From: Geobacter sp. UBA4074
Lineage (GTDB): Bacteria > Desulfobacterota > Desulfuromonadia > Geobacterales > Pseudopelobacteraceae
Reading direction: 5' to 3'
Length of the DNA stretch: 14,052 bases
NCBI GenBank assembly: GCA_002383415.1
Contig: DFYU01000026.1
Span: forward strand, 1 to 14,052
The position numbers and the translations under genes were made by a program. Shown here piece by piece: positions 1 to 9,615 of the stretch. How positions within the stretch are numbered: the stretch's first letter is position 1; each line of letters begins with the position of its first letter. Below the pieces are notes generated by a model that worked only from the letters and a program-made list of their open reading frames with translations, was not told where the DNA came from and did no database searches.

Positions 1-62
1 GCTATCTGGTTGTCAAAGACCGAACCCGCTGCGTTGTGCTTGGTGTTCCGTGCAGCAAGGAA
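1..62 (-). other. 5' leader of a leftward rRNA operon (partial)
   Basis: Read on the minus strand, this stretch follows a strong promoter (68-96) and runs off the left edge without an open reading frame. It contains the phrase GGTCTTTGACAAC (minus strand), which resembles the conserved leader just ahead of 16S rRNA genes in many bacteria. The natural reading is the transcribed leader of an rrn operon whose 16S gene lies left of position 1. The 16S gene itself is not visible, so this rests on the leader and promoter only. Confidence 0.7.
11..22 (-). promoter_or_regulatory. boxA-like antitermination site of the rRNA leader
   Basis: The minus strand reads CGGTCTTTGACA, which matches the rrn boxA consensus TGCTCTTTAACA at 9 of 12 positions, including the TCTTT core and the ACA end. 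In known rRNA operons boxA RNA binds NusB/NusE to let RNA polymerase resist Rho termination. The position, about 40-50 nt after the predicted start of transcription, fits that role. Confidence 0.6.
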
Positions 63-67
63 TCCCG

Positions 68-96
68 TTTATACACACGCCGGTTTTCATCGTCAA
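68..96 (-). promoter_or_regulatory. sigma-70 type rRNA promoter core (minus strand)
   Basis: On the minus strand the -35 box is TTGACG (91-96) and the -10 box is TATAAA (68-73), separated by exactly 17 bp; each matches consensus at 5 of 6 positions. The bases after the -10 box read CGGGAT, a GC-rich discriminator of the kind found at rRNA promoters under stringent (ppGpp) control. Transcription would start near 60-63 and run leftward out of the window. Confidence 0.75.
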
Positions 97-98
97 GT

Positions 99-120
99 AT
101 TTTTTTGAAAAAAATTTTTA
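99..120 (-). promoter_or_regulatory. UP element of the rRNA promoter
   Basis: These 22 bases are almost entirely A/T tracts: on the minus strand five A, seven T, one C, seven A, with a T at each end. They fit every specified position of the full UP-element consensus (NNAAAWWTWTTTTNNNAAANNN). They also sit exactly 2 bp upstream of the -35 box, where the RNA polymerase alpha-subunit C-terminal domains bind at rRNA promoters. No gene covers this tract. Confidence 0.75.
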
Positions 121-135
121 GCACCAGCTAACCGC

Positions 136-163
136 TTGAAATTCAATTTGCAAATGATAGACT
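136..163 (+). promoter_or_regulatory. candidate promoter of the L,D-transpeptidase gene
   Basis: TTGAAA (136-141) and TAGACT (158-163) are 16 bp apart and match the -35 and -10 consensus at 5 and 4 of 6 positions. Transcription would start near 170, giving a leader of about 50 nt before the ATG at 221. The boxes are modest and the region is A/T rich, so this is tentative. It lies back to back with the rRNA promoter. Confidence 0.4.
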
Positions 164-171
164 AGACACCA

Positions 172-208
172 TACTAAGACAGACGACAGCTTAGTACACG
201 CCACTAAG
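172..208 (+). promoter_or_regulatory. three-part ACTAAG/CTTAGT element over the ribosome binding site
   Basis: TACTAAG (172-178) and CTTAGTA (190-196) are perfect 7-bp inverted arms with an 11-nt loop. A second ACTAAG (203-208), part of the Shine-Dalgarno region, can pair with the same central CTTAGT (190-195) across a 7-nt loop. In RNA the central arm could pair either upstream, leaving the ribosome site free, or downstream, covering AAG of the AAGGAG. As DNA it could instead be a repressor or activator operator. The pairing is seen directly; any regulatory role is inferred, and the stems are short and A/U rich. Confidence 0.4.
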
Positions 209-211
209 GAG
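205..211 (+). promoter_or_regulatory. ribosome binding site of the L,D-transpeptidase gene
   Basis: TAAGGAG lies 9 nt before the ATG at 221 and is a strong Shine-Dalgarno match. It supports that start, which also places a good signal peptide at the N-terminus. Confidence 0.75.
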
Positions 212-220
212 CAGCAGAAA

Positions 221-1585
221 ATGCCGTACGGAACACGAAAACAGATGGCGCTGACAGCTTGTCTTTGCGGCTTGCTGCTGAGCAGCGTCGCACAGGCAGA
301 TGTCCGCAGCGAGGCGATAGCCATGTTGGCCAAACTGCGCTCGGACGGTGTGGCGGAGCGCTTCCCGCAGGAGTTGCGCAGCCTGGACGCCACCGTTGCC
401 ACCGCTGAAATGTATTATCAGCTCAGCGACAGCCAAAATGCCGAGCGCTACTACCGCCTGGCCACCCAGAAGGGCACCCAGCTTCGGGAACGCCTGATTG
501 CGCCGTCCCAGCCTGCTCCAGACAGTCAAACCGCCACCACTGCTCCGCCGCCCCCTGTCGTTGAGCCGGAACAGCAGTCAACCACACCCCTCGAACAACC
601 ATCGCCCACAGTAGCGCAGCAGCCCGCACTGTCCGATCCCTCCAGCACAGTGCAGAACGAGACCTTGCAGCAACTGCCCGCAGCTGAGGAGCAGCCCATC
701 CAGTCAGCCAAGCTGGTGGGCACCATCGGCAGTTACACGGTGGTAAAAAACGACAGTCTGCGGCTGGTGGCTGCCAAGCTGGGGGTTAACTATCGTCGTC
801 TGGCAACCATGAACGGCCTGAAACCACAGAGCCACCTTAAGGTCGGCCAGGTGTTGCGCTATAACAACCAGCGGATCATCCCTCCCAGCAAGCTCAAGCA
901 CGGCATCGTGATCAACATTCCCGACCGCATGCTGTACTACTTCGAAAAGGGCAAGCTGGCCTATGCCACGGCAGTGGCCCTGGGCACGCCGACCAAGATG
1001 GACGACATCCCCTGGCACACCCCCACTGGTCGCTTCCGGATCACCAACAAGGCCAAGGATCCTACCTGGACCGTCCCGCCTTCGATTCAGGAGGAGATGC
1101 GGCGTGAAGGCAAGGAGGTCATTACCAGCGTACCGCCGGGGACAGACAACCCGTTGGGCAAATACGCCCTGCGCACGTCGTTGCCGGGCATCCTGATCCA
1201 CAGCACCAGCAAGCCGTGGTCGATCTACACCTTTGCCAGCCACGGTTGCATCAGGGTCCATCCGGATCGCATGGAAGAACTGTTCAAGGTGGTGAAGCTG
1301 AATACGCCCGGCGAGATCATCTACCAGCCGGTCAAGGTGGCTACCACTGAGGAGGGGCGGGTGTTTCTCGAAGTACACCGCGACATTTACACCAAGACCA
1401 GGGGCGTTGAACGCGAGACAAAGGCATTACTGCAGACCCTGAACATCAGCGATAAAGTCGACTGGCAGAAGGTGCGGCAAGTAATTTCCCGCAAGGCCGG
1501 TGTGGCCGAAGAGGTCACCTTGATCAACGTCAAGGAGGCGCAACAAGGGCTGACGGCGCCCGACGCGCCTCAATCTCCATCGTAA
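221..1585 (+). CDS. L,D-transpeptidase with LysM domain (YkuD/ErfK family)
   Basis: Predicted periplasmic enzyme of 454 residues that cross-links peptidoglycan stems through L,D bonds, or attaches a partner protein to them. A signal peptide covers about residues 1-26 (basic start, hydrophobic core, AQA cleavage site). Next come a short helical region (27-92), a Pro/Gln/Thr-rich linker (about 94-160), a LysM peptidoglycan-binding domain (about 170-216) and the YkuD catalytic domain (about 226-366). The active-site signature SHGCIRV is intact: His341 and catalytic Cys343, with His327 upstream, plus the family motif HTPTG at 266-270. A charged C-terminal tail of about 85 residues follows and has no recognised domain. 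The strong ribosome site at 205-211 fixes the start. Its stop overlaps the end of the convergent PBP gene by 16 bp. Which reaction it performs (3-3 cross-linking or protein anchoring) cannot be told from sequence. Confidence 0.92.
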   Translation: MPYGTRKQMALTACLCGLLLSSVAQADVRSEAIAMLAKLRSDGVAERFPQELRSLDATVATAEMYYQLSDSQNAERYYRLATQKGTQLRERLIAPSQPAPDSQTATTAPPPPVVEPEQQSTTPLEQPSPTVAQQPALSDPSSTVQNETLQQLPAAEEQPIQSAKLVGTIGSYTVVKNDSLRLVAAKLGVNYRRLATMNGLKPQSHLKVGQVLRYNNQRIIPPSKLKHGIVINIPDRMLYYFEKGKLAYATAVALGTPTKMDDIPWHTPTGRFRITNKAKDPTWTVPPSIQEEMRREGKEVITSVPPGTDNPLGKYALRTSLPGILIHSTSKPWSIYTFASHGCIRVHPDRMEELFKVVKLNTPGEIIYQPVKVATTEEGRVFLEVHRDIYTKTRGVERETKALLQTLNISDKVDWQKVRQVISRKAGVAEEVTLINVKEAQQGLTAPDAPQSPS

Positions 1586-3969
1586 CTGGACGGCTCCGTC
1601 CCCTTGACAAAGCACTCCAGAATCCCTGCTTCTCCACTGGCCAGGCGACCGGTCTTGGGATTAATCCTGACGTAGGAGATGTCCTCGGGCGGCTCAAAGC
1701 GCTCCACCGGCAACCCTTTGGCCGCCCCAAGCATAAAGTCGGCCCAGATCGGCGCAGCTGCCTGTCCACCGGTTCCAGCCCGCCCTAAAGAACGTTCCTG
1801 ATTGTCAAACCCTACCCAGACACCGGCCACCAGTTGGGGGATATAGCCCACGAACCAGGCATCCTTCATGTCGTTACTGGTGCCGGTTTTGCCGGCCACC
1901 GGACGGTTGATGGCAGCAGCCCGGTGACCGGTGCCGCTCTGCACCACGCTCTCCATCAGATTGGTCACAATATAAGCTGCCTGCGGCGTGACTGCCGACG
2001 GTTCGACGGGCACGACCGTTGCGATGCCGGGAGCAAGCTCCGCAGTCGGCGGAGGGGTAACCGGAGCCGCTGGCGCTAGTGGTTTGCGTTCCTCAAGTAT
2101 CCGCCCTTCGCTATCGGTCACCCGCAAGATTGAGAACGGCTGCAGATAGACACCTTTGTTGGCAAAAACGCCATAGGCCGTCGTCAACTCCAGGGGAGAA
2201 ACACTGGCGGCCCCCAGAGCCAGCGAGAGGTTGGGCTCGATCTTTGAGGTAAAGCCCAGCTTTTTAGCAAACTCGACGGCATAGTCAACGCCGACCTGGT
2301 CGAGCAGCTTGACGCTGAAGATGTTGATCGAGTGGGTCAGTGCCTCACGCATGGTCAACGGCCCTCGATGAGTGCCGTCATAATTCTTCGGCTTCCAGAT
2401 CTTACCGCCACCGGCCGGGTACTCCACCTCTTCATCCACGATCACGGTGGCCGGGGTCAATCCTCTTTCCAGGGCAGCAGCATAGATGATCGGCTTAAAG
2501 GCTGAACCGGCGTTGCGCTTGGCCTGCACTGCCCGGTTGAACTGGCTCTTACGAAAATCGTAGCCCCCCATCATGGCCTTGATGCCGCCGGTGCGGGGAT
2601 CGATCGCCACCAGCGCCCCTTGCACCTCCGGCGTCTGGTCCAGAGTGAAGACTGCCCCTTGACGGTTTACTTCAGGGGTTACCACCTGCACCTCCAGCAC
2701 GGCGCCTAGCGACAGATTGCGGGACGGCTTGTCCGGCTTGCCAAAACGGTTGATCAGGCCCAGCTTGCCGGCCCAGGCCATCCCCTTGCGGTTCAGCACG
2801 CCAATCCGATCACCCACCCGCACGATGGCCTCGCCCTTGTTCGGGTAAACCGCCGTCACCACGCCGCTATAGGTCTCGCCGACCTTGAGCGCCGCCGAAT
2901 CGATCCCCTCTTCAATCTTGGCACAGAACGGCGTGACCTCTTGTTCCTTCAAAAATTTGGAGGCGCCACGAAACCCCATCCGCTTGTCAACGGCCTTCAA
3001 TCCAGCACGCACCGACTCATAGGCCGAGCGCTGCATCTCATAGTTCATGGTGGTGTAAATCTTCAGGCCACCTTTGTAGAGTTGATCTTCGCCGTACTTT
3101 TCTTCAAGATATATCCGCATCTGCTCTAAAAAATAGGCCACCTGATCATTCACCACCCGCCGACCGGGAAGCACGGTCAACGGTGTTTTACGGGCATGGT
3201 CCGCCTCGGCCTGGGTAATGAAGCCTTCAGCCACCATGCGATCCAACACGTAGCCTTGACGTTCCTTGGAGCGTTCCAGATGCTTGATCGGCGAATAGGC
3301 ATTGGGGGCCTTGGGCAGACCGGCCAGCACCGCCATTTCAGCAAGGTTCAGCTTTTCAACTCCCTTGCCGAAGTAGGTCTCGGCGGCAGCCTGCACCCCA
3401 TAGGCGCCAGCCCCCATGTATATCTGGTTCAGGTACAGGTAGAGGATCTCATCCTTGGTCAGCTTTTCCTCCAGCCGCTTGGCCAGAATCGCTTCCTTGA
3501 TCTTGCGCGAGATCTTTTTTTCTGGACTGAGCAGCATGGTCTTGGTGACCTGCTGGGTAATGGTGGAGGCGCCTTCCTTCTTGCGAAAGGAGATCAGATT
3601 TTTGAAGGCGGCCCGCACGATGCCGAAATAATCAATCCCCTTGTGGGAATAAAAATTTGCGTCTTCGGCCGCCACAAAGGCCTGAATCAGCTTGCGAGGC
3701 ATCATGTTAACCGGCACCACGGTGCGACGTTCAAGGTAAAACTCTCCCACCAGGGTGCCGTTATCGCCGTAGACCTGTGAAACCACCGGCGGTTTATAGT
3801 CAGCCAATCGGTCGACCTTGGGCAGCCGTGCAACTAAAAAAGCCACATAGCCGACCAGGCCCACCACGGTAACCAGAGTCAGGGTGACGGCAGCCACCAG
3901 CAACGTGGACAAAAAACTTTTGCCCGTCCGGCCAGTAGAACGCCGATGATGTTGTTGATCAGTATACAT
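1570..3969 (-). CDS. mrcA: Class A penicillin-binding protein, PBP1A type
   Basis: Bifunctional peptidoglycan synthase of 799 residues from the chosen ATG: a glycosyltransferase that polymerises lipid II and a transpeptidase that makes 4-3 cross-links. It is anchored in the inner membrane and faces the periplasm. Residues 19-46 are one membrane segment. The GT51 domain follows with the EDANF motif (catalytic Glu102), GASTITQQ (134-141) and the RKIKEAILA region. An OB-like insertion typical of PBP1A lies near 365-420. The transpeptidase motifs are SAFK (Ser489, Lys492), SIN (547-549) and KTGT (694-697), all intact. An Ala/Pro-rich insert lies between SIN and KTG (about 628-666). An in-frame ATG at 4041 would add 24 residues, but a GAAAGGA ribosome site 10 nt before 3969 favours the later start. 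The 3' end overlaps the convergent L,D-transpeptidase gene by 16 bp. The symbol mrcA rests on family resemblance. Confidence 0.93.
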   Translation of the reverse strand: MYTDQQHHRRSTGRTGKSFLSTLLVAAVTLTLVTVVGLVGYVAFLVARLPKVDRLADYKPPVVSQVYGDNGTLVGEFYLERRTVVPVNMMPRKLIQAFVAAEDANFYSHKGIDYFGIVRAAFKNLISFRKKEGASTITQQVTKTMLLSPEKKISRKIKEAILAKRLEEKLTKDEILYLYLNQIYMGAGAYGVQAAAETYFGKGVEKLNLAEMAVLAGLPKAPNAYSPIKHLERSKERQGYVLDRMVAEGFITQAEADHARKTPLTVLPGRRVVNDQVAYFLEQMRIYLEEKYGEDQLYKGGLKIYTTMNYEMQRSAYESVRAGLKAVDKRMGFRGASKFLKEQEVTPFCAKIEEGIDSAALKVGETYSGVVTAVYPNKGEAIVRVGDRIGVLNRKGMAWAGKLGLINRFGKPDKPSRNLSLGAVLEVQVVTPEVNRQGAVFTLDQTPEVQGALVAIDPRTGGIKAMMGGYDFRKSQFNRAVQAKRNAGSAFKPIIYAAALERGLTPATVIVDEEVEYPAGGGKIWKPKNYDGTHRGPLTMREALTHSINIFSVKLLDQVGVDYAVEFAKKLGFTSKIEPNLSLALGAASVSPLELTTAYGVFANKGVYLQPFSILRVTDSEGRILEERKPLAPAAPVTPPPTAELAPGIATVVPVEPSAVTPQAAYIVTNLMESVVQSGTGHRAAAINRPVAGKTGTSNDMKDAWFVGYIPQLVAGVWVGFDNQERSLGRAGTGGQAAAPIWADFMLGAAKGLPVERFEPPEDISYVRINPKTGRLASGEAGILECFVKGTEPSSYDGD

Positions 3970-3979
3970 ATAACCTGGG

Positions 3980-3986
3980 TCCTTTC
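3980..3986 (-). promoter_or_regulatory. ribosome binding site that decides the PBP1A start
   Basis: On the minus strand GAAAGGA ends 10 nt before the ATG at 3969-3967. The alternative in-frame ATG at 4041 would place an extra Arg-rich stretch before the cytoplasmic tail, so the start at 3969 is preferred. Confidence 0.6.
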
Positions 3987-4025
3987 TCACGGCCGCTCGC
4001 CGTCCGTACCCGTAACCAAATCGGC

Positions 4026-4054
4026 ACGATACCCGATTCACCTATGGGGTTCAA
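4026..4054 (-). promoter_or_regulatory. candidate promoter of the PBP1A gene
   Basis: On the minus strand TTGAAC (4049-4054) and TATCGT (4026-4031) are 17 bp apart, each with 4 of 6 consensus matches. The position is suitable for the start at 3969, with a leader of about 50 nt. The match is weak. Confidence 0.3.
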
Positions 4055-4069
4055 GGCTTTTGCAACAGC

Positions 4070-4097
4070 TTGCCAAGCGCCTGCATTCAGCTATACT
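4070..4097 (+). promoter_or_regulatory. promoter of the heme-PAS sensor gene
   Basis: TTGCCA (4070-4075) and TATACT (4092-4097) are 16 bp apart and each match consensus at 5 of 6 positions. Transcription would begin near 4104. This argues for translation from the ATG at 4134, not from the in-frame ATG at 4044, which lies upstream of the promoter. Confidence 0.55.
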
Positions 4098-4133
4098 GAG
4101 TTGCGGTCGCACTACGCTTGTCACGAGGCTCCC

Positions 4134-5339
4134 ATGCGGATCACCACCAAACTAACCCTGATCATCAGCTGTCTACTGATCGTCCTGTTCATGACCCTGG
4201 CCTGGACCTCGTACCGGCATGACCAGGCGCTGGCCCTGCAAGAAACCGTTGACAAGGCCCGCACCATCGCGCGCCAGATCGTGGAGATTCGCGAATATCT
4301 TTCTTCGGTAGTCAGGGTCGAACAGGTAGAGCAAAACACCGACCTGACCCCCCAGGTGGCCGCCACCCGCATCGCTCTGCGCCTCACCCAGGACAGCCCC
4401 TACTACGTGCGCCAGGTGTCTCTGCGCTATCGCAACCCCCAAAATCAGCCCGACGCCTATGAACGCGAGACGCTGCTGCAATTCAAGGGTGCACAGCTGA
4501 AGGAACGTTTTCAGGTGGTGGGTGATGGCGACAACAAGGCGCTACGCTATCTCTTGCCGATGGTGGCCGATCAGTCCTGCCTGACCTGTCACGGCAGCTT
4601 CGAGCAGGCCCCGCGCTTTGTGCAGCAACGTTTCCCCAAAGGGCATCCGTCCTACAATTATCAGGCCGGCGAACTGATCGGCGCCATATCGGTATCGGTG
4701 CCGCTCAGCACACTGCAGCAGACCATTCTGAACAATATGCGGCGAGAGCTGCTGTTGGAGGGAGTGATCGTGCTGCTGCTGGTGGTGGTTACCGGCTGGC
4801 TGATCCACCGCACGATCCTGTCGCCGGTGGCCAGGGTGGCGGAAGGAATTGAAACCGCAGCCAACAGCGGTAACTTCTCCAGCCCGATCGTGGTCGCTAA
4901 CAACGATGAGATCGGCCGGCTGGTAAACTCCTTTAACGAGCTGATGGCGGAGCTTGAGCGCCGTACACGCCAGCGGCACGAATCGGACGAGCGCTACCGC
5001 AACTTCATTGAAATCGCCCAGTCGCCGATCGTTACCTTCCTGCCGGACGGCAAGATCGTGATCAGCAACCAGAAGGCGGAAAAGCTGTTCGGACTGAGCA
5101 AAGACGAACTGTTAGGCCAAAGCATCTTTGACTTCTTCAGTGATCCGACGGCACTACGGGAGGGGATCAGCGACTATTTTCATGCTGGCAGCAGCGCCCT
5201 GATCGGCACCACCAGCCGCCAGACGGTGCGGGACATCTGCGGCAGGCTGTTTGAGGTTGAGGTGGTGATTTCAGTCTCCCAGACCGAGCAGGAAGCGATG
5301 TTTACCGCCATCCTGCGTACCGGCAAAGAGGCTCAATAA
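4134..5339 (+). CDS. Membrane sensor with c-type heme domain (DUF3365-like), HAMP and PAS
   Basis: Predicted inner-membrane sensor of 401 residues. A first membrane helix (about 8-24) leads into a periplasmic domain (about 25-205) that looks like the DUF3365/Tll0287-like family and carries one c-type heme site, CLTCH (Cys149, Cys152, His153). A second membrane helix (about 207-226) is followed by a HAMP linker (about 224-278) and a cytoplasmic PAS domain (about 284-395). The protein ends there: no histidine kinase, GGDEF, EAL or chemotaxis signalling domain follows. Heme or redox sensing is a reasonable inference from related periplasmic heme sensors, but the ligand and output are unknown. 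The start at 4134 is preferred over 4044 because the first membrane helix begins at once, GAGG lies 5 nt upstream (4125-4128) and a promoter sits between the two candidates. Its last 7 bases overlap the convergent 51-residue ORF. Confidence 0.85.
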   Translation: MRITTKLTLIISCLLIVLFMTLAWTSYRHDQALALQETVDKARTIARQIVEIREYLSSVVRVEQVEQNTDLTPQVAATRIALRLTQDSPYYVRQVSLRYRNPQNQPDAYERETLLQFKGAQLKERFQVVGDGDNKALRYLLPMVADQSCLTCHGSFEQAPRFVQQRFPKGHPSYNYQAGELIGAISVSVPLSTLQQTILNNMRRELLLEGVIVLLLVVVTGWLIHRTILSPVARVAEGIETAANSGNFSSPIVVANNDEIGRLVNSFNELMAELERRTRQRHESDERYRNFIEIAQSPIVTFLPDGKIVISNQKAEKLFGLSKDELLGQSIFDFFSDPTALREGISDYFHAGSSALIGTTSRQTVRDICGRLFEVEVVISVSQTEQEAMFTAILRTGKEAQ

Positions 5340-5488
5340 ATCAGGATATACCCGTGTGACTCAGCAATGGCGCGCACCTCGTCACGATCAGTGATCCGGT
5401 ACTGCTTACCCTCCAGGGTAAACAGGTAGCCGTCACCATCTTCCTGCAAAGACTCCAGCAATGCCTCAAAGGTTGCTGTCTTGACCAT
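5333..5488 (-). CDS. Small uncharacterised protein, 51 residues
   Basis: A short ORF beginning MVKTATFEALLE and ending HGYILIY before TGA. I do not recognise it. It is acidic (many Glu and Asp), with a helical start (about 5-16), a possible beta hairpin (20-34, YLFTLEGKQYRIT) and a short helix (36-44). There is no signal peptide, Cys or membrane segment. A good ribosome site, GGGAGG at 5494-5499, lies 5 nt before the ATG. The gene starts 23 bp inside the 3' end of ndh in another frame, which suggests translational coupling as the last gene of the glmU-uvrA-ndh unit. Its stop overlaps the convergent sensor gene by 7 bp. The natural-looking composition and the ribosome site favour a real gene, but there is no homology evidence here. 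Confidence 0.6.
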   Translation of the reverse strand: MVKTATFEALLESLQEDGDGYLFTLEGKQYRITDRDEVRAIAESHGYILIY

Positions 5489-6766
5489 CCGCCCCTCCCG
5501 ATGTATTTCTCCCGCTAGCAGCCGTGATCAATCGTACCTGCCGTTCATGGAACCAGTAGTACCAAGCCCAGTTGAGCAGCACCACCGCCCGGTTACGAAA
5601 ACCGATCAGATAGTAGAGATGCAAGAGCAGCCAGACCAGCCAGGCCACAAAACCGGAAAACGAGAGACCAAAGGCCATTGCCACGGCAGTGCTGCGACCG
5701 ATGGTGGCCATACTGCCCTTATCGACATACTGAAACGGTGCCGGTGCAGCCCTCTGTTCGCGTACAATGATCGAACGGGCAGCGTGGCGCCCCTGCTGCA
5801 TGGCAACCGGCGCCATCATCGGCAACGGCTTGCCGTCGTGCAGTGCGCAGGCCATATCACCCACCAGATAGACCTCGTCGTGTCCTGGCAGCGTAAGCCG
5901 GTCAGTCACGACCACCCGTCCGCCCGGCCCCTTTTCGCCAGGTAGCAGATCAGCCAGCGGGGCGGCCTTGACCCCGGCCGACCAGAACAGGGTGCGGCTG
6001 GCGATGGTCTCACCATCAGCCAAAACAACGCTGTCCTGAGTGGCATCGGCCACCAGACAGTTGCAGCGCACCTCAACCCCCATCTGGCGCAACCGTTTTT
6101 CCGCATAGCGCCGTAGCCGATCCGGCATGGCGCCCAGCAGGGTCGGCGCAGCCTCAAGCAGCATCACCCGGCATTCCGCAAGATTAAGGTCAGGGTAGTC
6201 CTTGCGGAAGACGTAGCGGATCAGTTCGGCCAAGGCGCCGGCAAACTCGACGCCGGTGGGACCACCGCCCACCACCACAAAGGTCAGTAGTTCACGGCGA
6301 CGCTGCGGGTCCGCCTCCTGCACCGCCAGCTCAAAGGTGGTCAGAATCGCATTACGCAGCCGTTCGGCATCGGCCAGCCGTTTCAGATCAAAGGCGTGAC
6401 GCGCCACACCGGCGTTGCCAAAGAAATTGGTCACGCTGCCGCCGGCCAGGATCAGATAATCATATTCCACCGCCCCCTGGTCGGTCAGCACCCGCTTGCC
6501 GTCCAGATCAAGGCCGGTCACCTCACGCATCTGAAACTGAAGGTTGTACCAGTTCCGTATCAATGCCCGCAGCGGATAGGCGATCGACTCCTGCTCCAGC
6601 CCGGCCGTGGCCACCTGATACAACAAGGGCTGAAACAAATGGTAGTTATTGCGATCCAGCAGCAGCACCTCACACTGGCTGCCAGCCAGTTCCCGTGCGG
6701 CATGCATGCCGCCGAAACCCATGCCGACGATCACCACCTGCTTGCGTGCCGTGCGTTGTGGCGCGC

Positions 6767-6770
<4 letters not shown>
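5466..6770 (-). CDS. ndh: Type II NADH dehydrogenase (NADH:quinone oxidoreductase, NDH-2)
   Basis: Single-subunit, non-proton-pumping flavoprotein of 434 residues that passes electrons from NADH to quinone at the inner face of the cytoplasmic membrane. The FAD-binding loop GMGFGG is at 16-21. The second Rossmann fold, GGGPTGVEFAG (168-178), binds NADH. YLVGDMA (301-307) is the C-terminal FAD contact, and APVAMQQGRHAA (320-331) matches the quinone-site region of the family. The hydrophobic, aromatic-rich C-terminal part (about 366-406) is the likely membrane anchor. The start is GTG (6770-6768) and overlaps the uvrA stop as GTGA; AGGA at 6778-6781, 7 nt upstream, supports it. The last 23 bp overlap the small downstream ORF. 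Other pyridine nucleotide-disulfide oxidoreductases share these motifs, but the full-length pattern fits NDH-2 best. Confidence 0.9.
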
Positions 6771-9577
<2,807 letters not shown>

Positions 9578-9615
9578 ACTGTGTCAGCACACCTTTCAAC
9601 TGCCGTACTAAAGGA

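Noticed and set aside
704..1378. A 224-residue open frame on the minus strand within the L,D-transpeptidase gene
   Set aside because: It is antisense to the well-supported YkuD domain, with no motif of its own.
1588..1601. GGACGG/CCGTCC dyad as a terminator of the L,D-transpeptidase gene
   Set aside because: The stem is short and no T-run follows; it also lies within the coding end of the PBP gene. It may be chance.
3970..4041. 24-residue N-terminal extension of the PBP
   Set aside because: The GAAAGGA ribosome site is placed for the ATG at 3969, and the candidate promoter's predicted start would lie inside the extension.
4044..4133. N-terminal extension of the sensor from an earlier in-frame ATG
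   Set aside because: The earlier ATG lies upstream of the best promoter (4070-4097) and would add 30 residues before a clean membrane helix. The later ATG has a usable ribosome site.
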